Below, piece after piece: positions 28,535 through 37,482 of a stretch of 64,000 bases of DNA. Where the stretch lies: contig NZ_JAFBCJ010000001.1 in assembly GCF_016907675.1 (NCBI RefSeq), positions 4,526,001-4,590,000 of the forward strand, written 5' to 3'. Both the position numbers and the translations under genes were made by a program. The stretch is from Geodermatophilus bullaregiensis (GTDB lineage Bacteria > Actinomycetota > Actinomycetes > Mycobacteriales > Geodermatophilaceae). How positions within the stretch are numbered: the stretch's first letter is position 1; every line of letters begins with the position of its first letter. The notes under the pieces are model-generated. The model had not been told where the DNA came from. It ran no database searches and was given only the letters and a program-made list of their open reading frames with translations.

Positions 28535-29497
28535 TCAGCGGACGCGGATGAGCACTCTGCCCGCCGCTCGGCGCAGGTCGATCTCCCGGATCGCTGCTGC
28601 GGCCTGGTCCAGGGCGTACACCGAACCGATCGGTGGGTCGATCGCCCCGGACTGCATCAGGGGCACGAGGTCGCGCCACTGCCGGCCGGCGTGTCCCGGC
28701 TCCGTCCGCCAGAACTCCGCCGAGGCCGCCCCCACCACCGTGGTGTTGGCCAGCAGCAGCCGATTGACCTTGACCGTGGGGATCTCCCGGCCGGTGAAGC
28801 CGAGGACGACGAGCCGGCCCTCCCGGGCCAGCGAGCGCAGCGAGTCGGTGAAACGGTCGCCGCCGACCGGGTCGACGACGACGTCCACACCGCGACCGTC
28901 GGTGAGCCGGCGGACCGCCTCGCGGAAGCCGTCGACCGGCACGACCTCGTGCGCCCCCGCGGTCCGGGCGACCACTCCCTTGTCCGGGGTGGACACGACC
29001 GCGATCACCCGCGCCCCGTAGGCCGCTGCCAGCTGGCACGCCGCAGTGCCCACGCCGCCGGCCGCGCCGTGCACCAGAACGGTCTCGCCGGCCGCCAGCC
29101 GCGCGCGGCGGGTGAGGGCGAAGTGCATGGTCAGGTAGTTCAGCGGCAGTGCCGCCCCCTTGTCCGACGGCACCTCGTCGGGCAGTGGAAAGACCATGCC
29201 CGGGTCGACGGCGACCGTCTCGGCGAAGCCGCCGGTGACCGGCATCGCCGCCACCCGGTCACCCGCCCGGAAGCCGGCGGCGTCCTCGCGCACCACCCCC
29301 GCCACCTCCCACCCCGGGATGAAGGGCAGCTCGGGGCACAGCTGGTACTCCCCGCGGGTCTGCAGCACGTCGGGGAAGACGACGCCGGCGAACTCCACGT
29401 CGACCAACACCTGGCCCGGTTGCGGCACGGGGTCGGGAACGTCGCCGACCTCGACGGCGTCCGGACCGGTCAGGGTGGTGATGAGTGCTGCGTGCAC
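28535..29497 (-). CDS. NADPH:quinone oxidoreductase / zinc-independent alcohol dehydrogenase family
   Basis: A 320-residue MDR-superfamily protein. It has a GroES-like N-terminal domain with FPDVLQTRGEYQ and PFIPGWEVAG, and a Rossmann motif VLVHGAAGGVGTAACQLA. The structural and catalytic zinc Cys residues of true alcohol dehydrogenases are missing, which fits the quinone oxidoreductase (QOR) branch. The GTG at 29497 follows AGAGGAG. It probably reduces a quinone or enone; the link to the aromatic island is by position only. Confidence 0.87.
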   Translation of the reverse strand: MHAALITTLTGPDAVEVGDVPDPVPQPGQVLVDVEFAGVVFPDVLQTRGEYQLCPELPFIPGWEVAGVVREDAAGFRAGDRVAAMPVTGGFAETVAVDPGMVFPLPDEVPSDKGAALPLNYLTMHFALTRRARLAAGETVLVHGAAGGVGTAACQLAAAYGARVIAVVSTPDKGVVARTAGAHEVVPVDGFREAVRRLTDGRGVDVVVDPVGGDRFTDSLRSLAREGRLVVLGFTGREIPTVKVNRLLLANTTVVGAASAEFWRTEPGHAGRQWRDLVPLMQSGAIDPPIGSVYALDQAAAAIREIDLRRAAGRVLIRVR

Positions 29498-30006
29498 TGG
29501 TCTCTCCTCTGGGGTCGTCAGAACCGCGGGGCAGCAGGGAGGCGGGCCGACCTGACGGGGGCCGCGGCTCGTCCCGAGCGTGTTCGTGACGCAACTGTGG
29601 CAGGACGACCGAAGAGTCCAGAGGCTGCTGGCGCACTCCTGGCCCGTCAGTCGTTCAGCTGCGGCGCGCCAGGCCCTCGGCATGCGCTGCAGCTCGTGAC
29701 ATCTCGTCCTGCCAGCCGGGAGTGCACCAGGCGTCCGCCCCGGTTCAGCACTGAAGGCGGGGCACAGCGGCTGACACGTCCGGGCGCAGGGGACGACTAC
29801 AGCAACCGGTACAGCGACGCGGTCCGGATGAGCGCGTACCCGGCCCAACCGCGGCGGACGCTCTCGGCCTTGTGACCTGCCCGAACAGCACGACCGCGAA
29901 CGACGGCAAATGTCCCGAACGTGACTGGGGACAAGACGTCTCGACCGGTCCGAAAGGAACCGTCAGCACAGCGTGGGGGTGCAATTGGGCGGACCGCTCG
30001 TCCTCC
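29498..30006. other. Gene-free stretch before the integrated element
   Basis: I see no convincing gene on either strand. The GC content falls somewhat between about 29870 and 29990, with several AT-richer patches. It ends at the tRNA-Gly fragment. Confidence 0.5.
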
Positions 30007-30044
30007 CGGGTGACGGGAATCGAACCCGCATGGCCAGCTTGGCC
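30007..30044 (-). other. 3' half of a tRNA-Gly gene: likely attachment (att) site
   Basis: On the minus strand this reads GGCCAAGCTGGCCATGCGGG, then TTCGATTCCCGTCACCCG. That is the anticodon-loop end (GCC), variable loop, T-arm (GCGGG-TTCGATT-CCCGT) and acceptor strand of a glycine tRNA. The D-arm and 5' acceptor strand are not found next to it, and the base before the GCC anticodon is G instead of U. A tRNA 3' half on its own is the usual product of site-specific integration into a tRNA gene. The intact tRNA is not in this window. Confidence 0.65.
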
Positions 30045-30135
30045 GGCTGGAGATCGTTGTCGCCGATGCAAGCGTCGGACTCCGGCATCCGGCTGGTCGT
30101 CAAGGTGAAGGTCGGCCCGCCCGCAGCCCACGTGG

Positions 30136-31200
30136 TCATGCTGCGCCGAAGGATGCTCGCCGGCGGGAGACGGTGCGCTTCGTGGTCCCGAGCTGGGCAG
30201 CGATGTCCCGGATCGAGCTACCGCGGGCAGTGAGACGGCGGATGACCTCCTGTTGTTCGACTGTGGTGAGGTCGTCATAGGTGATGTGATCGCCAGCGAG
30301 GGCACGTTCCACGGCGATCTCGTCCATGTCGCCTTGCTGGGAGGCGCCGGCAATCGTTGCCGGCGGTGTGGGGTCGGAATCGATGTCGTCCCAGGCCAGC
30401 GGTGGCAGCCAGCCTTGTGCAGCGGCATGAGCCTGGGCAGCGTCGGCGGCGGCACGCTGCTCGCCGGTCATCCGTGGCGGCCTGATGTGCCACAGCTGTT
30501 CGTAGAGGGTCGTCACTTCTTGGGCGGTGCCAGCGGTGACCGATCGGCCAGTCATGCTGCGGTGCAGGCTGTTCGGCCGGCGGCCGAGCTGGACTGCCAG
30601 CAGCTCAACTGACCAGCCGACGGCCTGGAGCGCTTGCAAGCGACGGCGGGTGCCGGTGGCGTCGACCCGGCTGTGCGGCGCCCGGCTAGCGTCGCTGATG
30701 CCGATGCCCAGGATGCGGGCGGCCGTGCCTGGGCGGACCCGCTGCGTCCCTGGGGAATCGCCATGGTCGCGCTCGGCCAGTTCGCGAATGTGGCTGACCG
30801 AGATTCCGGCAAGGTGCGCGATGCGCTCGACGCCTATCCCGACCGCGCGCAGCGCAGCGATGTGCTCACGAACGGGGCTGGCGTCGACGTAGGGCTGCCA
30901 GCGGCCGTAGGCCCGTTCTCGCGTGGCGGTGCGGCTGGCGGCGGTGTTGGCGGCGGTGCACTCGGTGCAGCGGCAGCGGTCCTTGACGTAGGCAGCTCGG
31001 GTGCCGTGCCGGTGGCAGGCCTGTGGATGACTGCACTCCCGCGTCAGCCGCGGCTGGAGGCGCTCAACTCGGCGAGCGGCTTGGTCGAGGCCGCGCCGGT
31101 GCTTGGCGCACGAGTGCCGCCGATGGCGGGCGTCGGCGAGTGGCGCGCTGGCGTAGTCGGCGGTGTAGCCGCAGGCCGGGCAGGTGCGGCTGACCCTCAT
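30136..31200 (-). CDS. Phage-like zinc-finger/helix-turn-helix DNA-binding protein
   Basis: A 354-residue protein unlike any enzyme I recognise. The N-terminus has a CPACGY knuckle, then HRHGTRAAYVKDRCRCTECT with further Cys, a pattern common in actinophage and integrative-element proteins. Two or three helix-turn-helix segments follow: VERIAHLAGISVSHIRELAE, WSVELLAVQLGRRPNSLHRS and, at the end, SIRDIAAQLGTTKRTVSRRR. The ATG overlaps the stop of the upstream gene (ATGA). It is probably a regulator of the element. Confidence 0.7.
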   Translation of the reverse strand: MRVSRTCPACGYTADYASAPLADARHRRHSCAKHRRGLDQAARRVERLQPRLTRECSHPQACHRHGTRAAYVKDRCRCTECTAANTAASRTATRERAYGRWQPYVDASPVREHIAALRAVGIGVERIAHLAGISVSHIRELAERDHGDSPGTQRVRPGTAARILGIGISDASRAPHSRVDATGTRRRLQALQAVGWSVELLAVQLGRRPNSLHRSMTGRSVTAGTAQEVTTLYEQLWHIRPPRMTGEQRAAADAAQAHAAAQGWLPPLAWDDIDSDPTPPATIAGASQQGDMDEIAVERALAGDHITYDDLTTVEQQEVIRRLTARGSSIRDIAAQLGTTKRTVSRRRASFGAA

Positions 31201-31646
31201 CGCGGCCGCGGCGGCCGCGGCGGCCGCGAGGCCCCCGACCTCAGGGTGGCGCGCAGAGTGCGGCCGGGGACGCCGGCGCGGCGCAGTCTGTCCTCGATCC
31301 AGTCGGTGCGCAGGGTTCCGGCTTCACCGACGTGCTCGTCGAAGGCCATGGCGGTGAACTGGGTGGCGACCGCTGACCACTCGTCGTCGGACAGCGGGCG
31401 CTCCAGGTGGGCCTCGACGGTGGGCCGGTCGACGTAGGCGACGCTGGCCCCGAGGGCATCGGCCAGCTCGGTCAGCAGCCGGTGGGTGTCCCCGCCGTAG
31501 GCGGCGATGAGGGCCTCGACAGCCCAGCAGCGCACGACCGGCCCGACCGGGACGACCGGGTCGGCGGCTCGGGGCCGGCGATGGTCGTCCGGGTCCACGG
31601 TCGGGCACGTGTCGGCGATGACTGCTGCCGGGTTCTGCTCCCACAT
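31197..31646 (-). CDS. Hypothetical protein of the integrated element
   Basis: A 149-residue soluble protein, not recognised. It has an acidic, helical middle (LLTELADALGASVAYVD, SDDEWSAVATQFTAMAFDEH) and a C-terminal PPRPPRPR tail encoded by a GGCCGC-type repeat at about 31200-31230. The ATG at 31646 follows GGGAGG by 4 nt and is preferred to the longer open frame. It overlaps the HTH gene by 4 nt and is likely co-transcribed with it. Confidence 0.6.
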   Translation of the reverse strand: MWEQNPAAVIADTCPTVDPDDHRRPRAADPVVPVGPVVRCWAVEALIAAYGGDTHRLLTELADALGASVAYVDRPTVEAHLERPLSDDEWSAVATQFTAMAFDEHVGEAGTLRTDWIEDRLRRAGVPGRTLRATLRSGASRPPRPPRPR

Positions 31647-31861
31647 CGGCCCTCCCGCCGGGTGGCTGGTGCTCACACCGGGAGGAGGCGTCGTTTTCGG
31701 CCGATTGGTGACACCGTCGGCGAAAGAAGTCTCGGCGGCGCCGGCACAGCGGCCGCGTCGAACCCCGGAGCCCGGCACCCTGCGCGCTCACGACGGTGAA
31801 CGCGGATGTCATCACCGCCCGGCAGGCTGATCGGCGTCTGTGACGTCGAGGAGGTCCATGA

Positions 31862-32050
31862 ATGGGGAGCAGCGGGTCCCGGCCATCCGGTGGCCCACGG
31901 CGTCAGACCGCCCGGTTCGGGCTGTGGCGGGCGCTCGCCGCGACGCCGGCCGTGATCGGCAGCCTGCTGTGCGTCTCGGTCGCCGTCGGCCCACAGGGTC
32001 GGTGGGCGGAACTGCTGCTGCTGGGCTGGGTAGCCTGCGGAACGGCATGA
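31862..32050 (+). CDS. Small membrane protein coupled to the M48 protease
   Basis: A 62-residue protein with a basic N-terminus and a hydrophobic helix (ALAATPAVIGSLLCVSVAV) followed by a second short one (WAELLLLGWVA). GAGGAGG lies 8 nt before the ATG at 31862. Its TGA overlaps the ATG of the M48 protease by 4 nt, so the two are likely translated together. An overlapping ATG at 31858 would instead join the protease frame but is only 4 nt from that site. Confidence 0.5.
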   Translation: MGSSGSRPSGGPRRQTARFGLWRALAATPAVIGSLLCVSVAVGPQGRWAELLLLGWVACGTA

Positions 32051-32835
32051 TCACCCGGGTCGGCGAACGGTTCGCCGTCCGCGCCGCGTGCCGGTTCCGC
32101 GGCCCCAGCCCGGTGCAGGCCGCGGCGCTGAAGTCGGCATGGGCGACCGCCCTACGAACGACCGGGACAGCGGCCGGCGACGTTGAGCTGTACGTCCAGA
32201 CCGCTCGGACGCCCAACGCGTACGCCGCCGGGGGACGCAGCGTCGCAGTCACCAGCCGGGTCCTGGAGGACTACGACTCTGGTCGACTGCCGGAGGACCA
32301 GCTGGTGGCCGTGCTGGTGCACGAGCTGGGCCACCACGCCACGGGAGCGACTCGGCCGATGCTGCTCGTGTCGTTCCTCGCCGCGCCGTGGCGGCTGGCG
32401 GCGAGCCTGCTGACCGGTCTCGCGAGCATCCTGGCCAACCGCCCGCCCCGGCGCGGCATGGCCATCGTCGTGGCCGCCGGACTGGCCGTGGCCGTGACGC
32501 GCGCTCTGCAGCAGGGCCAGTGGCTGGTCGGGGGAGTGCTGGCCTTCGTGGGGCTGGCGGCGGTGCTCTGTCCCCTGGCCGACGCCGCGATCAGCCGACA
32601 GTCCGAGTTCGCCGCCGACCGGTTCGCCGTCGACCACGGCCTCGCGCTGGAGCTGGCCGCTGCACTGCGCGCGATGGACGACGGCCGTCGTGGGGCCTGC
32701 GGATGGTCTCGGCTGATGACCCCTCATCCGACCTTCGAGCAGCGCATCCGCGCACTCCTCGCGGCGACTGGGTCTTCTTCGTCCAGTGCGCCACTACGGC
32801 CCCGAGCCGGCATCGTGACCGGGAGACGGGGATAG
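32047..32835 (+). CDS. M48-family membrane zinc metalloprotease
   Basis: A 262-residue peptidase of the HtpX/M48 type. The zinc motif HELGHH lies near residue 95, and the third ligand Glu is in QSEFAADRFAVDHG. Two hydrophobic segments between them (LLVSFLAAPWRLAASLL and the region VVAAGLAVAV to GVLAFVGLAAVLC) place it in the membrane. It is an unusual cargo for a mobile element. It may process a membrane or stress-signalling protein. Confidence 0.8.
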   Translation: MITRVGERFAVRAACRFRGPSPVQAAALKSAWATALRTTGTAAGDVELYVQTARTPNAYAAGGRSVAVTSRVLEDYDSGRLPEDQLVAVLVHELGHHATGATRPMLLVSFLAAPWRLAASLLTGLASILANRPPRRGMAIVVAAGLAVAVTRALQQGQWLVGGVLAFVGLAAVLCPLADAAISRQSEFAADRFAVDHGLALELAAALRAMDDGRRGACGWSRLMTPHPTFEQRIRALLAATGSSSSSAPLRPRAGIVTGRRG

Positions 32836-33239
32836 CAACAGGGGAGGAGTCCGCAGCAGCCGAGACGGCTTGAGGTCCGGTACATAGGCGTGTCGGCGAG
32901 GGCGAGGCGGAACGGTCGTCGGCGCGCGAGTACTGCGACCAAGCACTCTTTACGCACCCAATACTCTCGTTCCTAGCCGTCTCCAACCGTCGCAGCCAAC
33001 CCTGCACACTGGGCCTGACCTGCATGTTCAACGCCAAACAACGCGGCCCAACGGCTCAAGATCAAATCGCAGGATGGATCGGCCGTTGGGCAGGCCCGAC
33101 GACCGATCTTCGGCAATCCGGATCCCTGCGGGCGTAGCAGGGCCTGACGGGGCAGCGGTCGGCGCAACCACCACTCCACGGGCGGAGAGATCGGCGGCGC
33201 CACCGCAGGCGACGAGGTCCCCCAGGGGGCCTGCACTGT
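32836..33239. other. Gene-free stretch with lower GC inside the element
   Basis: No supported gene is seen on either strand. The part at about 32935-33070 is visibly poorer in GC than the surroundings (for example runs such as CAATACTC, CAAACAAC and AAGATCAAATC), consistent with acquired or regulatory DNA. Confidence 0.4.
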
Positions 33240-33366
33240 GTCACCCCCCGCGACGGAGCGACGGGGAGGAACGATGTCACCCCCCGACGCATCGTCTGTC
33301 CGTGCGGCGTCACCCCAGACCGTCAGCGTTGCTGGGTCGACGTCACCTCCGCGCGGCTGTCACCAA
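33240..33366 (+). repeat. GTCACC direct-repeat array upstream of the integrase-side genes
   Basis: GTCACC occurs five times on the plus strand, starting at 33240, 33276, 33309, 33342 and 33359. The spacings are 36, 33, 33 and 17 nt. The first two copies extend to TGTCACCCCCCG. Regular spacing near three helical turns suggests a protein-binding array, such as integrase arm sites, repressor operators or iterons. Confidence 0.5.
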
Positions 33367-33439
33367 ATCGACCGTTTCGGCGCCTTCTCCAGATGACCCG
33401 CGCCGGCCGAGGCAGCGGGCGCAGCTCTCCGGAGGAGAC

Positions 33440-33745
33440 ATGACCGAGCCTGCCCCCGAGCCGAAGCCGGCGTCCGGCGACAGCCGTGCCCGCGACCGTG
33501 CCGTGATCGCGCGCATCGCAGCCGCCGAGCGGTGGGCGCGCACGTCCGACCGGGCGGCGGCGACCGAGCCGGCCCGGCGTGGGCTGCGGGCTCGGTTCGA
33601 GCGGGAGGCCGACCCCGACGGCGTTCTCGACGCCGCCGAGCGCGCTCGCCGCGCCGAGGCCCTCTTGACCGCGCACATGCTGCGTCTGGCCAGGGCCTCG
33701 GCACAGGCGCGGCGGACGGCCGCCGAACGCGGCCGACGCCGTTAG
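33440..33745 (+). CDS. Small basic helical protein next to the integrase
   Basis: A 101-residue Ala/Arg-rich protein, predicted to be almost wholly helical ([36 protein letters not shown]), with a basic end. GGAGGAG lies 2 nt before the ATG, which is close. No family recognised. Its TAG overlaps the TAA of the convergent integrase gene by 2 nt (33743-33744). Its size, charge and position would suit an excisionase-like or other accessory DNA-binding protein, but it lacks a clear HTH. Confidence 0.6.
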   Translation: MTEPAPEPKPASGDSRARDRAVIARIAAAERWARTSDRAAATEPARRGLRARFEREADPDGVLDAAERARRAEALLTAHMLRLARASAQARRTAAERGRRR

Positions 33746-34665
33746 AGCCGGTCGCCGAGGGCCAGTCGGCGGTGCGCCTCGTGCGCACGTTCGACCGCGG
33801 TCGAGGCGGCATAGCGGGACAGCATCTCGTCGCTGCGCCAGCCGGCCAGCATCATCAGGTCCCGCTCTTGCCCGCCGCCGACGAGCCAGCGGTGGGCGAA
33901 CGTGTGCCGGAACCGGTGCGGATGCACCCCCTCGACCCCCGCCTGCCGGCTGCGCACCTCGAGCACCTCGCGAACCCCGTCGACGGTCATCGCGCCGCGC
34001 AACCCGAGCAGCAGCTTCGGTGAGCTCGCCCGGGCGTGCAGTGCACGCAACCGCAGGTAGCGGTCGATCGCCTGCCCGGTCTTGGCGCCGAAAGGCACCG
34101 CCCGCGGCCGGGACCCCTTGCCGATGACGTAGGCGACCTCGCGGTCCAGGTCGACGTCCTCGAGCTTGAGCCCGCACAGCTCGGACACCCGGACGCCGGT
34201 GTCCAGCAGCAACCGCAGGATCACCTCGTCGCGTCGGCCGAGAAATATCGGGCGAGCGAACGTCCCCGGACGGCCGCGGCCGACCGCGCACGTCTTGAGC
34301 AGAGCGGTGATCTCGGCGTCGGTGAGGATCGGCACCGGCTTGTCCGGGGCGGTGGCGATCTCGATGCCCTCCGTCGGTGCTTTGTCCAGTTCGCCCTCGA
34401 CGACCAGCCACCGGCAGAACCGCCGCATGCCGCGCAGCCGGGTGGCCACGGTGCTGGGCTGGCAGGTCTCGGCGAGTTCGGCCAGCCAGGCGCTGATCGC
34501 GTGGCGGGTCAGCTCGTCCAGGGTCGCCGGGCGACCGCGCTCGACCAGCCACGCGCTGAAGTAGCGAACGCTCTGGCTGTACAGCTCGATGGTCCGCGGC
34601 GCCTTGCTGGCCGCCCGCAGGTGCCGACGAAATGACGCGAGAAGGTCTTCCAGCCGCACCGCCAC
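33742..34665 (-). CDS. Tyrosine recombinase / integrase (XerC-like)
   Basis: A 307-residue tyrosine recombinase. An N-terminal SAM-like DNA-binding domain (about residues 5-90) precedes the catalytic domain. The active-site residues are Arg159 (TGVRVSEL), Lys183 (GKGSRPR), His250 and Arg253 (HRFRH), Trp276 (LAGWRS, where His is also common) and the nucleophile Tyr285 (SRYA). It is complete and looks functional. It lies at the end of the element away from the tRNA-Gly fragment. Confidence 0.93.
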   Translation of the reverse strand: MAVRLEDLLASFRRHLRAASKAPRTIELYSQSVRYFSAWLVERGRPATLDELTRHAISAWLAELAETCQPSTVATRLRGMRRFCRWLVVEGELDKAPTEGIEIATAPDKPVPILTDAEITALLKTCAVGRGRPGTFARPIFLGRRDEVILRLLLDTGVRVSELCGLKLEDVDLDREVAYVIGKGSRPRAVPFGAKTGQAIDRYLRLRALHARASSPKLLLGLRGAMTVDGVREVLEVRSRQAGVEGVHPHRFRHTFAHRWLVGGGQERDLMMLAGWRSDEMLSRYAASTAVERAHEAHRRLALGDRL

Positions 34666-34714
34666 GGGGGGAGGTTATCGGTCGAACGAGCGGTGTGCCA
34701 TCGGCCCCGAGACG

Positions 34715-35788
34715 TCAGCCGACGGTATCCTCGCTGGTGAGGCGCTTGGCGCGGCTGGGCTGCACGCGCATCGGCTCGCCCGGCATCTTCGGGTAGTCCG
34801 GGGGGTAGGGCAGGTCGCCTAGGCCGTCGTCCCTGACCTGCCGCTCGGCCAGCTCCAGCAGCGGCTCGATGCCGAAGGCGTGCCCGGCCATCCCGGCGTG
34901 CTTGTCCCCGACGGCCGCGAACCGGGCGGGCATGGTCAGCACGTCGAAGTCGGTGGGGACGACGTCGGGCAGCTCGTCCCAGTCCAGCGGTGCTGACACC
35001 GGGGCGTGCGCCTTGGGCCGGATGGAGTACGCCGAGGCGATCGTGCGGTCCCGGGCCATCTGGTTGTAGTCGATGAAGATCTTCTCGCCGCGCTCCTCCT
35101 TCCACCACGACATCGTCACGCGGTCGGGGATGCGGCGTTCCAGCTCGCGGCCGAAGGCGATGACCGCCCGCCGCACCTCGGGGAAGGTCCACCGGGGCTG
35201 GATCGGCACGTAGACGTGCACGCCGCGCCCGCCGGACGTCTTCGGCCAGCCCTCCATGCCGAGCTCGTGCAGCAGCGCGCGCACGTGCGGCGCCACCCAG
35301 ACCGCGTCGGAGAAGTCGGTGCCCGGCTGCGGGTCGAGGTCGATGCGGATCTGGTCGGGCTGCTCGACGTCGGTCTTCGACACCGGCCACGGGTGGAAGG
35401 TGAGCGTCCCGAGGTTGGCGCACCAGGCGACGACGGCCACCGAGTCCGGCGCGATCTCGTCCGCCGTCCGCCCGCTGGGGAAGGTGATGTGCGCCGTCGG
35501 CACCCAGTCGGGCGCGTTCTTGGGCACGCGCTTCTGGTAGAAGGCGTCGCCGGTGTTGTCCACCCGGGTGGACAGCCGGGCGCCCTCGAACACCCCGCCG
35601 GGCCAGCGCTCGAGCGTCGTCGGCCGGTCCCGCAGCGCGAACAGGATCCCCTCGCCCACGGCGACGAAGTACTCGACGACGTCGATCTTGCGGATCCCGC
35701 GCTCACCGAAGTACGGCTTCTCCGGCGAGGTGACCCGCACCTCCCGCCCGTCGACCGACAGGACGACGGCGTCCTTGCTGCTGGCCAT
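34715..35788 (-). CDS. ligD: LigD-type NHEJ polymerase/primase domain protein
   Basis: A 357-residue archaeo-eukaryotic primase-like protein, equal to the polymerase domain of bacterial LigD and encoded on its own. The catalytic acidic pair is in RIDLDPQ, with the later conserved KTSGGRGVHVYVPI and the C-terminal SAYSIRPKAHAPVSAPL. It fills gaps and adds nucleotides at double-strand breaks bridged by Ku. No Ku gene is in the window; the ATP-dependent ligase partner lies two genes away. Confidence 0.92.
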   Translation of the reverse strand: MASSKDAVVLSVDGREVRVTSPEKPYFGERGIRKIDVVEYFVAVGEGILFALRDRPTTLERWPGGVFEGARLSTRVDNTGDAFYQKRVPKNAPDWVPTAHITFPSGRTADEIAPDSVAVVAWCANLGTLTFHPWPVSKTDVEQPDQIRIDLDPQPGTDFSDAVWVAPHVRALLHELGMEGWPKTSGGRGVHVYVPIQPRWTFPEVRRAVIAFGRELERRIPDRVTMSWWKEERGEKIFIDYNQMARDRTIASAYSIRPKAHAPVSAPLDWDELPDVVPTDFDVLTMPARFAAVGDKHAGMAGHAFGIEPLLELAERQVRDDGLGDLPYPPDYPKMPGEPMRVQPSRAKRLTSEDTVG

Positions 35789-35818
35789 GGGCTCCTCGTC
35801 TCGGGGCGGGTCGGGCGG

Positions 35819-37396
35819 TCAGGCGGCGGGGCAGGTCAGCCCGTCCTGCGGCGGGACGAGGTCGACGAGGTAGGCGTTCACCGCGTCGGTGACGCAGGGC
35901 GTCCTCGGGTAGGAGGTGTGCCCCTGGCCCTGCCAGGTCACCAGCACGCCGGACTCGAGGTCCTCGGCCATGTCGACCGCACCGGGCAGCGGGGTCACCG
36001 GGTCCCCGGAGTTGCCGACGACCACGATCGGCGCGCTGCCGTCGGCGTCCCGCTCGGGCAGCGGGGTGCGCGCGGCCTCCCAGACCGAGCAGGCGTAGAG
36101 GCCCGCGGCCCCGCCGGCACCGAAGAGCGGGTACTGCTGCGCCCACTGCTGGGCCAGCTGGAGCACCTGCTCCTCGTCGTAGGTCTCGTCCTGGGGGGTG
36201 TCGGCGCAGGTGACCGCGACGTTGGCGTCGAGCAGGTTGGTGTAGCTGCCGTCGTCGAGCCGGCCGGAGTAGCTGTCGGCCAGGGAGAACACGCCCGCCG
36301 CGTCGCCGGTGCTGGCGGCCGACAGCGCCTGCGACAGCTGCGGCCACCTCGCCGGGTCGTACATCGCGGCGAGCACGGCGGTCATGACCACCCCGGGCGT
36401 CGCGCTGCGGGTCTCGCCGGGCGCGCTGCTCGCGATGGGCGCGCCGGCGGCCACGGCGAGCAGGTCCTCGAGGAACCGGCGCGGGTCACCGCCGAGCGGG
36501 CAGCCCGACACCAGGCCGGTGCAGTTGGCCGCGAAGGCGTCGAAGGCGGCCTCCAGCCCGGCGGAGGCGGCCTCGGCCTTCTCCTGCTGGTCCGCGTCGG
36601 GGTCCACGGCGGCGTCGAGCACCAGCGCGCGCACCCGCTCGGGGTAGAGCTCGGCGTACGTCGAGCCCAGCGTGGTGCCGTAGGAGTAGCCGAGGTACGT
36701 GAGCTGCTCGTCGCCGAGGGACTCGCGCAGCAGGTCCATGTCGCGGGCGGTGTCGACGGTGTTGAAGGTGCCCAGCGCCTCCTCGTACTCCTCGGCGCAG
36801 GCGTCGGCGGCCTCGTCGGCGAGCGCGAGGACCTCCTCCATCTGCTCCTGCGTCGTCGGGCGCGGCTCGGCGGCGACCGACCGGTCCTTGAGGTCGGCCG
36901 GGATGCACTCGACCGGCGTCGACAGGCCCACGCCGCGGGGGTCGAACCCGACGAGGTCGAAGCGGCGCAGCACGTCCTCGGGCAGGCTGAGCGCCTGGCT
37001 GAGCGTGAAGTCCGCGCCCGAGGCGCCGGGGCCGCCCGGGTTGATCAGCAGGGAGCCGATCCGGTCGGTCTGGCCGGCCAGCGTCGCGCGGATGAGGAAC
37101 AGCGGCAGCGTCTCCCCGTCGGGCTCGTCGTGGTCGATGGGCACCTCGGTGCGGCCGCACTCGAAGGCCAGGTCGCGCTCGCTGCCCGGCGAGCCGGCGA
37201 TGAGGCCGGTGATCTGGGCGTCGCAGTCGGTCCAGGTGATCGGCGCGGCCTCGGCGCCGTCCTGCGCCTCACCCTCCGACGTCGTCGCGGTGGCCGACGT
37301 CTCCGAGGCCTGCATCGACCCGGAGAAGGAGGTGCAGCCGGTGACCGCCAGGAGCAGCCCGGTCGAGGCGGCGAACAGGCCGCGGCGCAGACGCAT
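35819..37396 (-). CDS. Secreted lipoprotein alpha/beta hydrolase (tripeptidyl aminopeptidase-like)
   Basis: A 525-residue exported hydrolase. The N-terminus has a lipobox ending in VTGC at about residue 22, so it is a membrane-anchored lipoprotein. The body matches the Streptomyces SlpD/SlpE and tripeptidyl-aminopeptidase group: LLINPGGPGASG, DPRGVG, the nucleophile in GYSYGTTLG, GNSGDPVTP for the acid, and GQGHTS for the His. It probably trims peptides outside the cell. The ATG at 37396 was preferred over the GTG two codons upstream. Confidence 0.88.
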   Translation of the reverse strand: MRLRRGLFAASTGLLLAVTGCTSFSGSMQASETSATATTSEGEAQDGAEAAPITWTDCDAQITGLIAGSPGSERDLAFECGRTEVPIDHDEPDGETLPLFLIRATLAGQTDRIGSLLINPGGPGASGADFTLSQALSLPEDVLRRFDLVGFDPRGVGLSTPVECIPADLKDRSVAAEPRPTTQEQMEEVLALADEAADACAEEYEEALGTFNTVDTARDMDLLRESLGDEQLTYLGYSYGTTLGSTYAELYPERVRALVLDAAVDPDADQQEKAEAASAGLEAAFDAFAANCTGLVSGCPLGGDPRRFLEDLLAVAAGAPIASSAPGETRSATPGVVMTAVLAAMYDPARWPQLSQALSAASTGDAAGVFSLADSYSGRLDDGSYTNLLDANVAVTCADTPQDETYDEEQVLQLAQQWAQQYPLFGAGGAAGLYACSVWEAARTPLPERDADGSAPIVVVGNSGDPVTPLPGAVDMAEDLESGVLVTWQGQGHTSYPRTPCVTDAVNAYLVDLVPPQDGLTCPAA

Positions 37397-37482
37397 GATC
37401 ACGAGGGTAGGAGGCGTCCCGGGACGGCTCCCCTCCAGGGACCCGCCGCGGGCTCGCGAGCGGCGGGGGGCACGGGGGTCCG

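Larger units (their letters stand above)
30007..34665. mobile_element. Small tRNA-Gly-targeted integrated element (remnant or satellite)
   Basis: The segment runs from the tRNA-Gly fragment to the tyrosine integrase. It holds a phage-type HTH gene, two unknown genes, a membrane protease pair, a repeat array and the integrase, all flanked by housekeeping or metabolic genes. By the usual geometry, the 3' fragment marks the distal end and an intact tRNA-Gly would be expected on the right, but none is seen there. No replication initiator, FtsK/TraB-type DNA pump or phage structural gene is present. The right boundary is a guess. Confidence 0.5.

Noticed and set aside
30007-30075. A complete functional tRNA-Gly gene
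   Set aside because: Only the anticodon-loop-to-3' half matches. No D-arm or 5' acceptor strand pairs with it, and position 33 is not U.
31197-31232. GGCCGC tandem run as a regulatory repeat
   Set aside because: It is in frame and encodes the PPRPPRPR tail of the 149-residue protein, so coding low complexity explains it.
32591-33037. 148-residue minus-strand gene after the M48 protease
   Set aside because: It overlaps the 3' half of the protease in antisense, has no start signal and no recognisable features.
33240-33366. CRISPR array
   Set aside because: The repeats are only 6-12 bp, spacing is irregular in part, and there are no cas genes nearby.
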